Shown in pieces: positions 54,049-62,737 of a stretch of 64,000 nt of DNA. The notes under the pieces were generated by a model that saw only the letters and a program-made list of their open reading frames with translations, did not search any database and had not been told where the DNA came from. How positions within the stretch are numbered: position 1 is the stretch's first letter; each line of letters begins with the position of its first letter. The position numbers and the translations under genes were made by a program. Location of the stretch: contig CALXYB010000007.1 of assembly GCA_944392835.1 (NCBI GenBank), positions 22,921 to 86,920 of the forward strand, written 5' to 3'. The stretch is from an uncultured Alphaproteobacteria bacterium. Lineage in GTDB: Bacteria; Pseudomonadota; Alphaproteobacteria; RF32; CAG-239.

Positions 54049-54612
54049 ATGAAAGCAGAACAAATTAGGGTTTTGGAAGCAGTTATTTCTGCTATGAAAA
54101 TCAGCAACAGCGATTTGGAAGATTGGTTTAAGGCCAGAAAAAGAGGTAATTTTATTCCGACGGATTTACCTTTAGTGTATTGCAAGGGTAATGAGTTTTT
54201 TGTTGAGAACGGATTGAATCTGAAACGCAAAAAAGAATTGTGGGGGATACAGCTGTTATGTGGTGTGATGATTGCCTTAAAATGCGGTGCAGGAATGAAT
54301 GTTTCAGAGACCACATGGAGAGAAGTCAAAAAGTTTGCCGAAAAGATGCGCTTAAACGGCAAAGCCGGATTTCTGCCGTCTAAAGATGTTTTGAAAAACC
54401 ATTGGGACGGTAGTGAAGAAGCAAAATTTGCGGCAACGGTTGAAGTCTTGAAAGAGAACGAAATTGCAGCCGACGGTTATTGGGGATGCATTTGGTGCTC
54501 TGAGGAATATGGTCCAGGCGGTGCCTATTGTTTCAATCTGGAAAATGGCTACACTGGTTGGGGCAGTAAAGACGATACCAACGGCAATGACCGCGTAGCG
54601 TTAGCTTTTTAG
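54049..54612 (+). CDS. hypothetical protein with a Cys/Trp/Gly-rich C-terminus
   Basis: 187 aa, no signal peptide. The C-terminal 60 residues (YWGCIWCSEEYGPGGAYCFN, then GYTGWGSKDDTNGNDRVALA) resemble the last strands of DUF1566/Lcl-type lectin-like modules, which are common in gut Bacteroidota and Fibrobacter proteins. No Shine-Dalgarno is visible before the ATG. An inverted repeat AAGTG/CACTT lies about 40 bases upstream. Function unknown; possibly acquired. Confidence 0.6.
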   Translation: MKAEQIRVLEAVISAMKISNSDLEDWFKARKRGNFIPTDLPLVYCKGNEFFVENGLNLKRKKELWGIQLLCGVMIALKCGAGMNVSETTWREVKKFAEKMRLNGKAGFLPSKDVLKNHWDGSEEAKFAATVEVLKENEIAADGYWGCIWCSEEYGPGGAYCFNLENGYTGWGSKDDTNGNDRVALAF

Positions 54613-54622
54613 TTACTTCTTT

Positions 54623-54659
54623 ATCGCTGTGTTATTTGTATAACGCAGCGATTTTTTTT
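54623..54659 (+). terminator. terminator after the 187-aa gene
   Basis: ATCGCTG-GTTAT pairs with ATAAC-CAGCGAT around TTGT, one mismatch, then eight Ts. Confidence 0.82.
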
Positions 54660-54660
54660 G

Positions 54661-54823
54661 TTATTACCGCTTCTTCGCCTGGCCGACAGAGCAGCAAGGC
54701 TGCCAGATTGGGTACTCCCGCAAGCGGGTCCTCCTCGCGTCGTAGGGTTCAAACTTCGCAGGCTCGTTTGAACCAACTATCCGCTCCAAACAGGCTCCCG
54801 TTGGTCGCCGCTCGCTCAGATAA
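54661..54823. other. GC-rich non-coding segment downstream of tRNA-Asn
   Basis: About 160 bases, clearly GC-richer than surroundings, with short inverted repeats (TTCAAAC/GTTTGAA, CCCGCTTGCGGG). Reading frames across it are artefacts of the type often found beside tRNAs. On the minus strand it includes GCGACCAACGGGAG followed by GAGCGG, similar to GCGAACGGGAG...GAGCGG downstream of tRNA-Val (about 43045-43070). Confidence 0.5.
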
Positions 54824-54878
54824 CCGGAGCCATAAAAAAAACACCATCCTGAAGATGGTGTTTTTTTTATGGCTCCGG
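54824..54878 (-). repeat. 25-bp perfect inverted repeat that includes the tRNA-Asn 3' end
   Basis: 54824-54848 and 54854-54878 are perfect reverse complements around a 5-base loop. The inner part is a terminator (CACCATC/GATGGTG flanked by eight As and Ts). The outer 10 bases repeat the tRNA 3' end CCGGAGCCAT in inverted form. Confidence 0.88.
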
Positions 54879-54944
54879 CTGCCTGATTCGAACAGGCGAC
54901 CAATCGGTTAACAGCCGATTGCTCTACCGCTGAGCTAAGCCGGA
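54870..54944 (-). tRNA. tRNA-Asn (anticodon GTT)
   Basis: 75 nt with encoded CCA. Acceptor TCCGGCT/AGCCGGA, D-arm TAGCTCAGCGGTAGAGC, anticodon stem/loop ATCGGCTGTTAACCGAT (GTT), T-arm GTTCGAATC. Downstream of tRNA-Cys on the same strand with a 24-base gap. Confidence 0.96.
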
Positions 54945-54968
54945 ATAATATGCGGTATGAATGAACTT

Positions 54969-55043
54969 TGGAGGCCGGTACCGGAATTGAACCGATGTAC
55001 AAGGATTTGCAGTCCTCTGCATGAGCCACTCTGCCAACCGGCC
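54969..55043 (-). tRNA. tRNA-Cys (anticodon GCA)
   Basis: 75 nt with encoded CCA (discriminator T). Acceptor GGCCGGT/ACCGGCC, anticodon loop CTGCAAA (GCA), T-arm GTTCAATTC. First of the tRNA-Cys/tRNA-Asn pair; the AT-rich 55044-55236 upstream should contain its promoter and that of rpiB. Confidence 0.95.
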
Positions 55044-55236
55044 ATTCGGAATACCTAACTGAGTTCCTCATTCACTCAACGTCCTCTATATATACAAACT
55101 TTTTGTTCGTCGTCAATAACTTTTTTTAAAAATTTTATATTTTTTTGCATAAGCACTAAAAAAGTCTTTTTTTATGCTGTTCTTGGGCTATCATATCTCA
55201 AAATTTTTGATGTTTATATATAAGGAGTTTTAGTTA

Positions 55237-55668
55237 ATGAAAATTGCTCTTGCCGCTGACCATGGTGGCTATCAGATGAAAAATCTGATTGCTCAAAATC
55301 TTAGAAATCAAGGCTTTGAAATAGAAGATTTGGGGACAAACTCAGAAGAATCGGTGGATTATCCCGATTTTGCACAACGTGTTGTGCAGGAGATTTTGAG
55401 GCAAAAGGCTGAACTTGGAATCTTGGTTTGTGGAACAGGAATCGGTATCTCTATTGCGGCTAACCGCCACAAAGGTATTCGCGCCGCTTTGCTTTATGAT
55501 GATTATGTTGCCCAAGTTGCCCGCGAACACAACAACGCCAATATTTTATGCTTTGGCGGACGCACAATGAAGATTGAGGATGTTATGCGCAGAATCGACA
55601 TCTTCTTGAAAGCAAAATATGAGGGCGGGCGGCATGATCGCAGACTCTGTAAGCTTGATTTGGATTAG
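55237..55668 (+). CDS. rpiB: ribose-5-phosphate isomerase B
   Basis: Interconverts ribulose-5-phosphate and ribose-5-phosphate in the pentose phosphate pathway. 143 aa with AADHGGYQMKN at the start, the catalytic Cys65 in LVCGTGIGISIAANRHKGIR and CFGGRTM. AAGGAG precedes the ATG. It stands 12 bases before glyA, an arrangement common in Alphaproteobacteria. Confidence 0.96.
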   Translation: MKIALAADHGGYQMKNLIAQNLRNQGFEIEDLGTNSEESVDYPDFAQRVVQEILRQKAELGILVCGTGIGISIAANRHKGIRAALLYDDYVAQVAREHNNANILCFGGRTMKIEDVMRRIDIFLKAKYEGGRHDRRLCKLDLD

Positions 55669-55680
55669 GAGAAAAAACAG

Positions 55681-56934
55681 ATGGATTTTGTAAAAGATTT
55701 GAAAACCGAAGATAAAGAAATTTTTGATGCCATTGAGGCCGAGTGGGATCGTCAACAAAACCAAATTGAGCTGATTGCTTCTGAAAATATTGTATCAAAA
55801 GCCGTGTTGGAGGCTCAAGGCTCTATCTTGACTAATAAATATGCCGAAGGTTATCCGGCAAAGCGTTATTATCGTGGTTGCGAGTTTGTGGATGTTGTTG
55901 AGAATCTCGCAATTGAACGTGCAAAAAAATTGTTCAATGCCAAGTTTGCTAATGTGCAGCCTCATTCGGGAAGTCAGGCAAACACAGGCGTCTATGTTGC
56001 CTTGCTCAAACCTTGTGATACAATTATGGGAATGTCTTTAGATGCCGGTGGACATTTAACGCATGGGGCAAAAGTTTCTTTCTCCGGCAAATGGTTGAAC
56101 TCGGTTCAATATGGCGTTTGCAAAGACACGGGCTTGATTGATTATGATGAGGTTGAGCGTTTGGCCTTAGAAAACAAGCCAAAACTAATTATTGCCGGAG
56201 GTTCGGCTTATCCGCGCCAGATTGATTTTAAGCGTTTTAGAAAAATTGCCGACAAAGTAGGGGCTTATTTGATGGTGGATATGGCGCATTTTGCCGGACT
56301 CGTTGCCGGTGGGGTGCATCCGAATCCGTTGGAATATGCTGATGTGGTTACAACCACCACACATAAGACTCTGCGTGGTCCGCGCGGGGGTATGATTCTG
56401 ACTAATAACGAGGAAATCGCCAAGAAAATTAACTCTGCCATCTTTCCGGGAACACAAGGCGGACCTTTGGAACACGTGATTGCGGCCAAAGCTGTTTGCT
56501 TTGCCGAAGACTTGACCCCGCAGTTTAAGGAATATGCCGCGCAAGTGGTCAAGAATGCTAAGGCAATGGGAGAAAGACTGAAAAAGCGCGGGCTTGATTT
56601 GGTATCTGACGGAACAGATACGCATTTGTTGTTGGTGGATTTGCGCCCCAAAGGTTTGACAGGCGATGTGGTTTCAGAAGCGATGGAACGCGCGCATATG
56701 ACCTGCAATAAAAACGCTATTCCTTTTGACCCGCAACCACCGAGAGTTACTTCCGGTGTCAGAGTCGGCACACCTGCCGGAACGACCCGCGGTTTCAAAG
56801 AAAAAGAATTTGAGCAAGTTGCGGATTGGATGGGTGATGTGATTGATGCTCTTGCCAAAGGTGATGCGGAAAAAGTGATTGCCGAAACGAGAGAAAAAGT
56901 TATTGTGCTTTGTCGTCAATTTCCGATTTTCTAA
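55681..56934 (+). CDS. glyA: serine hydroxymethyltransferase
   Basis: PLP enzyme that converts serine and tetrahydrofolate to glycine and 5,10-methylene-tetrahydrofolate. 417 aa with [43 protein letters not shown] [19 protein letters not shown], and the PLP Lys in [16 protein letters not shown] (about residue 229). GAGAAAA precedes the ATG; co-transcribed with rpiB. Supplies one-carbon units also used by fmt at 61 kb. Confidence 0.97.
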   Translation: MDFVKDLKTEDKEIFDAIEAEWDRQQNQIELIASENIVSKAVLEAQGSILTNKYAEGYPAKRYYRGCEFVDVVENLAIERAKKLFNAKFANVQPHSGSQANTGVYVALLKPCDTIMGMSLDAGGHLTHGAKVSFSGKWLNSVQYGVCKDTGLIDYDEVERLALENKPKLIIAGGSAYPRQIDFKRFRKIADKVGAYLMVDMAHFAGLVAGGVHPNPLEYADVVTTTTHKTLRGPRGGMILTNNEEIAKKINSAIFPGTQGGPLEHVIAAKAVCFAEDLTPQFKEYAAQVVKNAKAMGERLKKRGLDLVSDGTDTHLLLVDLRPKGLTGDVVSEAMERAHMTCNKNAIPFDPQPPRVTSGVRVGTPAGTTRGFKEKEFEQVADWMGDVIDALAKGDAEKVIAETREKVIVLCRQFPIF

Positions 56935-56950
56935 AACTTGTATGAAAGCA

Positions 56951-56992
56951 TAAAAAAAACATCTCCGGCAGTATGCGGGAGATGTTTTTTTG
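56951..56992. terminator. bidirectional terminator after glyA
   Basis: AACATCTCC pairs with GGGAGATGTT around a 10-base loop with long A- and T-runs on either side; also serves the convergent lipoprotein gene. Confidence 0.85.
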
Positions 56993-57011
56993 TTGGGGTA
57001 TTCCGTAGTCG

Positions 57012-57731
57012 TTAATAGGCGACCTTGCTGGAATAAAGTCCTTTCATTGTATTGTAGTCCAGAGCACCTTTGGTGTATTTTGATGCTTGAACTTTGGACA
57101 TTTTGCGGACGAGTTTTCCTTCGGCATCATAGAGTTTGAAGCCGCTGTCCTCCTTGCAAAGATAATAAGTCGGGGCCTTTTCATCTTTTTTGGTCTTCCC
57201 TTTCACAATGTAGATTTCTTCCATGTTTTGAAGAATCTCTTTATTGTCATAGGAAAGGACACCGAGCTTGCCGTTTTGCTGATAGTAAATTTGTTCAGCG
57301 CTGATGAAAAGCTTTTCTTTCGGTCCGACTGTTTTGCCGTTGGCTGTGATATAAACCTTTTCACCTTCACCTTCTGTTCGGCTGACAATAAATTTTTCGC
57401 CGCCGACGAGCTTGTCTATGGTACAATAAGTTCCGGAAATTAGAATTTTTCCGGTATTGTCAAAGACAATCTTTTTGTTAGGAGTGTTACCGATAAAGTA
57501 TTCCTCCAGAGCCTTGGGCGGTGCGGTGAAAACACATTTAATCTTAGCTATGCCGGATTTGGTTTCTCGTACACCCCAGAAGAAGGTTTGAGAAACATCA
57601 TCTTGCAAAGTGGCATAAGCCGTTAAATCACCATTACCGAGCAAAATTGGTTCAGGAGTTTTGGGTCCGCAGCTTGTTGCCAAAAAGGCAACCATCATCA
57701 CTGTAGCGATGATAAAAAACATCTTTTTCAT
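57012..57731 (-). CDS. lipoprotein, Bacteroidota-like
   Basis: 239 aa. Lipoprotein signal MKKMFFIIATVMMVAFLATS followed by Cys21-Gly-Pro-Lys, a form very typical of Bacteroidota. The mature part is beta-rich with repeats such as ISAEQIYYQQNGKLGVLSYD and YYLCKEDSGFKLYDAEGKLV that resemble WG-type or MORN-like beta-hairpins. No Shine-Dalgarno precedes the ATG; the leader is AT-rich and a Bacteroidota-like -7 box lies upstream. Function unknown; I infer horizontal acquisition from a gut Bacteroidota. Confidence 0.72.
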   Translation of the reverse strand: MKKMFFIIATVMMVAFLATSCGPKTPEPILLGNGDLTAYATLQDDVSQTFFWGVRETKSGIAKIKCVFTAPPKALEEYFIGNTPNKKIVFDNTGKILISGTYCTIDKLVGGEKFIVSRTEGEGEKVYITANGKTVGPKEKLFISAEQIYYQQNGKLGVLSYDNKEILQNMEEIYIVKGKTKKDEKAPTYYLCKEDSGFKLYDAEGKLVRKMSKVQASKYTKGALDYNTMKGLYSSKVAY

Positions 57732-57773
57732 AAGGCTTAAAAAATTAAAAATTAAACAATAAATTTAAAAGCA

Positions 57774-57781
57774 CAAAAGTA
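57774..57781 (-). promoter_or_regulatory. Bacteroidota-type -7 box upstream of the lipoprotein gene
   Basis: On the minus strand TACTTTTG fits TAnnTTTG, the -7 element of Bacteroidota promoters, 43 bases before the ATG. The -33 element is not convincing. Confidence 0.35.
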
Positions 57782-57985
57782 CAGATATGAAAAAAGATGT
57801 TTTTCATTGCTAATAAATCTATACTAATATGCTGATGAGAGGCAAGCTAACATAGTTTTTTTGATTATGCAATAGACAAAATGCAAATTATTTTGGCAAA
57901 TAATAAAAAGTTTTAGTCCTTGCCAAGGGGCGGGGCTTTTGTTATATTCCGTCAGTATGAGAAAATTTTTTGATGACGGGAAATT

Positions 57986-59308
57986 ATGATTAAGTTTAAT
58001 TCTAAGAAAATTGCCGAGATTGTCGGTTCGGCTTCGGTTTTGGTAGATGCGGATATTGATGAGGTTGTAACTGACAGCCGTGTTGCCAAAAGAGGCGATT
58101 TGTTTATTGCCATTAAGGGAGAAAAGTTTGATGGGCATGACTTTGTCAAAGAGGTTATTGACCGCGGAGTTGAACTTGTTATTGTGCAAAAATTGGTGCC
58201 GGATGTGCCGGCCGTGCGACAAATCGTGGTGCCGGATACGTTGATTGCTTATGGCAAAATCGGGCGTTATGTGCGGCGGCAGTTTAAGGGAAAAGTTATT
58301 GCTCTGACCGGAAGTGCCGGAAAAACCACAACCAAAGAAGAGCTACGTTTTTCTTTGTCAAAATTTGCACCGACTTATGCCACCAGCGGTAATCATAACA
58401 ATTTTGTCGGTGTGCCGGAAACTTTATGCAAGCTGGATATGAACGCAACTTATGCCATTGTGGAAATGGGAATGAGTGCTAAAGGCGAAATCTCGCGTCT
58501 GGTTTCCTTTACCGAACCTGATATTGCCGTGGTTACAAATGTTTATCCGATGCATATTGAGTTTTTCAAAAATTTTGAGGGTATTGCCGAAGCTAAAGCC
58601 GAGATATTTGAGGGCTTGCCCAAAAATGGCGGCGTGGCGGTGATTAATGCCGACACAAACTTTGCCGATATCTTGGAAAAACGCGCGGCTGAACATGGCG
58701 CAAGAATCGTAAAATTTGGTAAAAATATTCATCCCGATGTGCCGCTTGAGCTGGCGGAAGAGGGCGAGCATCATCTTTATAACGCTTGGTGCGTGCTGAG
58801 TGTGGTTAAGGAGCTCGGGCTTGATGTTGCGCAAACCGCCGCGGCGCTTAAGGACTTTGGCGCATTGGACGGTAGGGGCAAAAAACACAAGCTCCATACG
58901 ACAAGCGGTGCCGAATATGTGCTGATTGATGATAGCTATTCTGGTCAGCCGGAAGCTATGAAGCTGGCAATCAAGGCTTTGTCGGCAATGAAATGCGAAG
59001 GGCGGAAAATCGCTGTTTTGGGCAAAATGGCTGAGCTTGGCGAACACTCCAAGGAAAAACATATTGAAATCGGCAAGGCAATAGCCGAAAGCGATATTAA
59101 TATCGTGGTCGGGGTTAAGCCCGAAATGCAAGATATGTTGGCTCAATTGCCGGAGAGAATTGAACAGCATTATTTTGAAAATAAAGAAGGTTTGGATGAA
59201 TTTTTGTTGAATAAGTTGTTGCAAAATAATGATATTGTCCTTATAAAAGGTGCAAGATATTCTTCAGAATTGTATAAAGTTACCGAAAGTCTGATTAAAC
59301 ACGGATAA
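57986..59308 (+). CDS. murF: UDP-MurNAc-tripeptide--D-Ala-D-Ala ligase-like (MurF)
   Basis: 440 aa. Mur ligase fold in three domains: N-terminal VVTDSRVAKRGDLFIAIKGE, the ATP loop ALTGSAGKTTTKEEL (about residue 108), SGNHNNFVGVPETL, EMGMSAKGEIS and NVYPMHIEFF in the central domain, then LIDDSYSGQPEAMK and VLGKMAELGEHS in the C-terminal domain. This is the MurF pattern. It lies outside any mur/fts cluster, next to nrdR-nusB, so it may be a second copy or a relocated one. Confidence 0.85.
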   Translation: MIKFNSKKIAEIVGSASVLVDADIDEVVTDSRVAKRGDLFIAIKGEKFDGHDFVKEVIDRGVELVIVQKLVPDVPAVRQIVVPDTLIAYGKIGRYVRRQFKGKVIALTGSAGKTTTKEELRFSLSKFAPTYATSGNHNNFVGVPETLCKLDMNATYAIVEMGMSAKGEISRLVSFTEPDIAVVTNVYPMHIEFFKNFEGIAEAKAEIFEGLPKNGGVAVINADTNFADILEKRAAEHGARIVKFGKNIHPDVPLELAEEGEHHLYNAWCVLSVVKELGLDVAQTAAALKDFGALDGRGKKHKLHTTSGAEYVLIDDSYSGQPEAMKLAIKALSAMKCEGRKIAVLGKMAELGEHSKEKHIEIGKAIAESDINIVVGVKPEMQDMLAQLPERIEQHYFENKEGLDEFLLNKLLQNNDIVLIKGARYSSELYKVTESLIKHG

Positions 59309-59320
59309 GGAAAAACAACA

Positions 59321-59809
59321 ATGAAATGTCCTTTTTGCGGTTTTGCCGATACGCAAGTCAAAGATTCTCGTACAACGGACGATAATACTTGTATTCGGCG
59401 GCGGCGCGAGTGTCCGGAATGCGGCTCTCGCTTTACGACCTTTGAACGGGTGCAGTTGCGAGAACTTGTTGTGGTTAAGAAAAACGGTGATAAGACAATG
59501 TTTGACCGTGATAAGTTGGCTCGCTCCATTGAACTTGCCGTGCGCAAACGTCCGATTGAGCAAGAAAGGGTGGAGAAGGTGGTTAACTCTATCCAACGGC
59601 GGTTGGAAAGTTCCGGTGAAACCGAAATTCCTTCAAGAGTTATCGGCGAATATGTGATGGATGCTTTGTCCAGATTAGACCATATTGCTTATATCCGTTT
59701 TGCTTCGGTATATAAGGATTTTCGTGAAGTTAAAGATTTTGAAGATTTTGTTGAAACGATTGACAGGATGGCAAAGCCTGAAACTTTGCCGCAGAATGAG
59801 GAAGAATAA
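59321..59809 (+). CDS. nrdR: transcriptional repressor NrdR
   Basis: Zinc-ribbon and ATP-cone repressor of ribonucleotide reductase genes. 162 aa with the two CxxC pairs ([18 protein letters not shown]), [19 protein letters not shown] (start of the ATP-cone, about residue 50) and [14 protein letters not shown] at the end. Operon murF-nrdR-nusB; three bases separate it from nusB. NrdR boxes near nrd genes are outside this window. Confidence 0.96.
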   Translation: MKCPFCGFADTQVKDSRTTDDNTCIRRRRECPECGSRFTTFERVQLRELVVVKKNGDKTMFDRDKLARSIELAVRKRPIEQERVEKVVNSIQRRLESSGETEIPSRVIGEYVMDALSRLDHIAYIRFASVYKDFREVKDFEDFVETIDRMAKPETLPQNEEE

Positions 59810-59812
59810 AAA

Positions 59813-60304
59813 ATGGCAAAGTTTATTTCTGAAAAAATTAAGATGAAGTCCGGTGCGCGTTTGGCCGCCGTGCAAGCAACTTATATGATTGCTTACGGTG
59901 ATTTGCCGGTTGACGAGGTTGTTAAAGACTTTGTGAATGGTGAAGTCGGTCGCTATGTGATTGAAGACAACGGGATTACGGAAGAGATGATTGCCGTTTC
60001 TGATATTGATACCACTTATTTTTCTAACTTGGTGCGCGGTGTGCATGCCAAGAAAGAAGACTTGGAAAAGTCTTTGAACGCATATTTGAACGAGGGCTGG
60101 TCTTTTGAGCGGATGGATGGCACATTGCAAGCTTTGCTTCTTTGCGCAATTTATGAAATTACCAACACCTTAGACGTTGATGTTAAAGTGTTAATTCAAG
60201 AATATGTTGACCTTGCATACGCTTTTTTCACCAAAAAAGAGCCGAAGATGGTGAATGCGTTGCTTGATCAAATTGCGAAGGAAACGCGTTCTATGGGAAA
60301 CTAA
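59813..60304 (+). CDS. nusB: transcription antitermination factor NusB
   Basis: RNA-binding protein that works with NusE in rRNA antitermination. 163 aa: N-terminal RLAAVQATYMIAYGD, then VRGVHAKKEDLEKSLN, and C-terminal DGTLQALLLCAIYEI and KVLIQEYVDLAYAF, FTKKEPKMVNALLDQIAK. The nrdR-nusB pair is a common arrangement. Confidence 0.94.
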   Translation: MAKFISEKIKMKSGARLAAVQATYMIAYGDLPVDEVVKDFVNGEVGRYVIEDNGITEEMIAVSDIDTTYFSNLVRGVHAKKEDLEKSLNAYLNEGWSFERMDGTLQALLLCAIYEITNTLDVDVKVLIQEYVDLAYAFFTKKEPKMVNALLDQIAKETRSMGN

Positions 60305-60426
60305 TACAAAAATTGCAGGACAAAAGTGTCCTCACGTATCTCAATGTACGCTGCGGTACTTTTGCCTTTATTTCTTATTATTTTCCGCATATAACGCGTT
60401 TCCTGACAAAGTTGAGGGAAACTAAT
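60295..60426 (+). repeat. 11-bp direct repeat flanking a 110-bp segment
   Basis: GGGAAACTAAT occurs at 60295-60305 (covering the nusB stop) and again at 60416-60426. Between them lies a segment with a hairpin AGGACA/TGTCCT (60313-60328) and the strings CCGCATATAACGCG and TTTCCTGACAAAGTTGA. It looks like a small inserted repeat with target-site duplication, or like the duplicated end of nusB. Confidence 0.5.
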
Positions 60427-60460
60427 GCAGAATGTGTCTGTTTGATTTTGGTGAGTTAAG

Positions 60461-61003
60461 ATGGCTGTTTTGGAAGTTTATGAATATCCGCATCCGGTTT
60501 TGAAGAAAAAAGCTCTGCCGGTTGAGAAAGTTGATGATGCTTTGCGCAAGCTGATGGATGATATGTTGGAAACAATGTATGCGGCTGTCGGTGTGGGTTT
60601 GGCTGCGCCGCAAATCGGGCAGTCCATTCGGGTGTTGGTTATTGACTATGAGCAAGAAGAAGACGAAAACGGCAACCGGATTAAGGGAAATCCGCGTTAT
60701 TTTGTGAATCCCGAAATTATTTGGCATTCGGACGAGAAAGTTTGCGGCGAGGAGGGCTGTTTGTCTGTTCCGGGACAGAGAGCCGAGGTGGAACGTTTTG
60801 AAAAAATCAGGGTGCGTTATTTGGACTATAACGGCAAAGAGCGTGAGATTTTGGCTGATGATTTTTTAGCGATTGTGTTACAACACGAAATGGACCATTT
60901 GGACGGTATTTTATACATTGACCACTTGAGCCGTTTGAAACGCAATATGCTTTTGAAAAAGCTTGAGAAATATCGCGAAGAAGAAAAACACGAAAGAGAT
61001 TAA
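60461..61003 (+). CDS. def: peptide deformylase
   Basis: Removes the formyl group from N-terminal methionine. 180 aa with metal ligands Cys100 in EEGCLSVPG, His142 and His146 in LQHEMDHLDG, with catalytic Glu143, and the GVGLAAPQIG motif at about residues 44-53. One base separates its stop from the fmt start, the usual def-fmt pairing. Confidence 0.97.
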   Translation: MAVLEVYEYPHPVLKKKALPVEKVDDALRKLMDDMLETMYAAVGVGLAAPQIGQSIRVLVIDYEQEEDENGNRIKGNPRYFVNPEIIWHSDEKVCGEEGCLSVPGQRAEVERFEKIRVRYLDYNGKEREILADDFLAIVLQHEMDHLDGILYIDHLSRLKRNMLLKKLEKYREEEKHERD

Positions 61004-61004
61004 A

Positions 61005-61928
61005 ATGAAAATCGTATTTATGGGAACGCCGGATTTTTCGGCACCGATTTTGGATGCTTTGGCTAAAGAACACGAAGTTGTTTGTGTTTATACGCGTGCG
61101 CCGAAGGAAGCCGGCAGAGGGCAAAAAGAAACCAAAACGCCGGTGCATTTGTTGGCCGAAAAATTGGGGATTGAGGTTAGAACACCTAAGACTTTGCGTA
61201 ATGCAGAAGAACAAGAAAAATTTAAGGCTTTGGGTGCAGATGTTGCCGTAGTTGCCGCTTATGGACTGATTTTGCCAAAAGAGATTTTGGAAGCTTTTCC
61301 GATGGGATGTATCAATGTGCATGCCTCTATGTTGCCAAGGTGGCGCGGAGCAGCGCCGATTCAGCGCGCAATCTTGGGTGGAGATGAATTTAGCGGTGTT
61401 ACGATTATGCAGATGGACGAGGGATTGGACACCGGAGATATTTTGTTGGAAGATGAAAACCCCGTTGCTTTGGCAAAAATCAGCGGCGGTGCTTTGCATG
61501 ACAAACTCTCGGAACACGGGGCAGAGATGATTGTTACTTATTTGCGCAACCCCAAGGCTTATCCGCCGCGCAAGCAAGGTGAAATGACCACGCCTTATGC
61601 CGCAAAGCTTGATAAGAACGAAGCCAAAATTGACTTTGGCGAATCCGCTGAGGTTATTGAACGCAAGATTCGGGCGTTTAATCCTTTTCCGGGGGCATAT
61701 TTTGAGTTTAACGGTGAAAGATTTAAGATTTTGGAAGCTGACTTTGATATGCAGGCAAAAGCTCAAAGCGGTGAGGTTGAGGATAGCGCAACGGCGGGCG
61801 TTTTGGCTATTGGTTGCGGGCAGGGGATAATCTTGCCGACCAAGATTCAGAGACAAGGCAAAAAGCCGATGGAGATTGGCGAGTTTTTGCGAGGTTTTGG
61901 CTTCCCCACAGGAACGATTTTGAAATAG
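61005..61928 (+). CDS. fmt: methionyl-tRNA formyltransferase
   Basis: Formylates initiator Met-tRNA using 10-formyl-tetrahydrofolate. ATG 61005 gives 307 aa (IVFMGTPDFSAPILDALA). Catalytic positions are Asn104 and His106 in NVHASMLPRWRGAAPIQ and Asp142 in DEGLDTGDIL. C-terminal OB-like domain from about residue 205. Pairs with def as substrate and processing enzyme. Confidence 0.96.
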   Translation: MKIVFMGTPDFSAPILDALAKEHEVVCVYTRAPKEAGRGQKETKTPVHLLAEKLGIEVRTPKTLRNAEEQEKFKALGADVAVVAAYGLILPKEILEAFPMGCINVHASMLPRWRGAAPIQRAILGGDEFSGVTIMQMDEGLDTGDILLEDENPVALAKISGGALHDKLSEHGAEMIVTYLRNPKAYPPRKQGEMTTPYAAKLDKNEAKIDFGESAEVIERKIRAFNPFPGAYFEFNGERFKILEADFDMQAKAQSGEVEDSATAGVLAIGCGQGIILPTKIQRQGKKPMEIGEFLRGFGFPTGTILK

Positions 61929-61935
61929 AAAAAAG

Positions 61936-61980
61936 AAAAACCCTTTGATGCTAAAAAACATCAGAGGGTTTTGCTTTTTT
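61936..61980. terminator. terminator after fmt
   Basis: AAAACCCT and AGGGTTTT plus an inner GATG/CATC pair form the stem, then TTTTTT on the plus strand. The reverse direction serves the 224-aa gene at 61991. Confidence 0.82.
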
Positions 61981-61990
61981 GGGGAAGAAT

Positions 61991-62665
61991 TTATTTATCT
62001 ACTTCACAGTAGATAGAATAAAGTTCTTCAATGCGTTTCCTTTGCGCCGGAGTGAACGGGCTGACAGAGCCGTCTTCCTCCAAGTTGCCGTTTCTTTCTT
62101 TAATATCGTTAATGAAACGGGCTACGAAGTTGCCGAGGCCGGTCTTAATGATTAACTCAGCGTGCTTAACCAATATGCCGGCCAGTGTCTTGGACACATA
62201 GCCTTCGGTTAGCAATCCGAGAATGAGCCCCCATTCTGCTTCTTGGTAGCGCGTCATTACTTTGTCCAAGAAGTTTGCAGCTTCCGTCTTAACGGGATGC
62301 GTGTAGACGGGTGTGCGAAAGAAGAATGCGGTGCGGATGACATCCACGTATTCGTCGTGCAGTTGTTGGAAGTCATCAACGGTTAATTCTTTTTTCATGC
62401 CCTCCAAAATTGCCGGTTTGTATTCGGCTTTGTTTAATTGGACAGCCTTGAAATAGAGCGCGAGCTCTTTCAAGAATTTTTTCTTTGCCAGCAGTCTTTC
62501 GGTTTCGCTTGGCTCGTATTGAGCGGCGGCTGCGGCTTTCTTTGCTGCTTCTGCTGCGGCTTTTGCTTTCTTCTCTGCACGAAGTCTTTGCTTAGCTTCG
62601 GCTACTTTTTTCTCTTCGGCAGTCATTCTCTGGAATGCTGCTTCTCTTTTTTCTACTTTATTCAT
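61991..62665 (-). CDS. hypothetical helical protein
   Basis: 224 aa from ATG 62665. The first 60 residues are charged, Ala/Lys/Glu-rich and likely coiled coil (KKAKAAAEAAKKAAAA). The rest is helical without a recognised domain. No Shine-Dalgarno precedes the ATG (leader AT-rich), unlike most genes in the window. It follows the 106-aa gene at 62738 on the same strand and may be co-transcribed. A short hairpin CGAAAAGCG/CGCTTTCG lies in the leader. Confidence 0.62.
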   Translation of the reverse strand: MNKVEKREAAFQRMTAEEKKVAEAKQRLRAEKKAKAAAEAAKKAAAAAQYEPSETERLLAKKKFLKELALYFKAVQLNKAEYKPAILEGMKKELTVDDFQQLHDEYVDVIRTAFFFRTPVYTHPVKTEAANFLDKVMTRYQEAEWGLILGLLTEGYVSKTLAGILVKHAELIIKTGLGNFVARFINDIKERNGNLEEDGSVSPFTPAQRKRIEELYSIYCEVDK

Positions 62666-62737
62666 GACGATAATAATATTTACCCGAAAGCGTAAACGCT
62701 TTTCGGAATTAAACTTAATTTTTACGGCCAAAAATTT

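Noticed and set aside
54636..55071. Open frames on both strands across tRNA-Asn and tRNA-Cys
   Set aside because: Same artefact; they include translated tRNA sequence.
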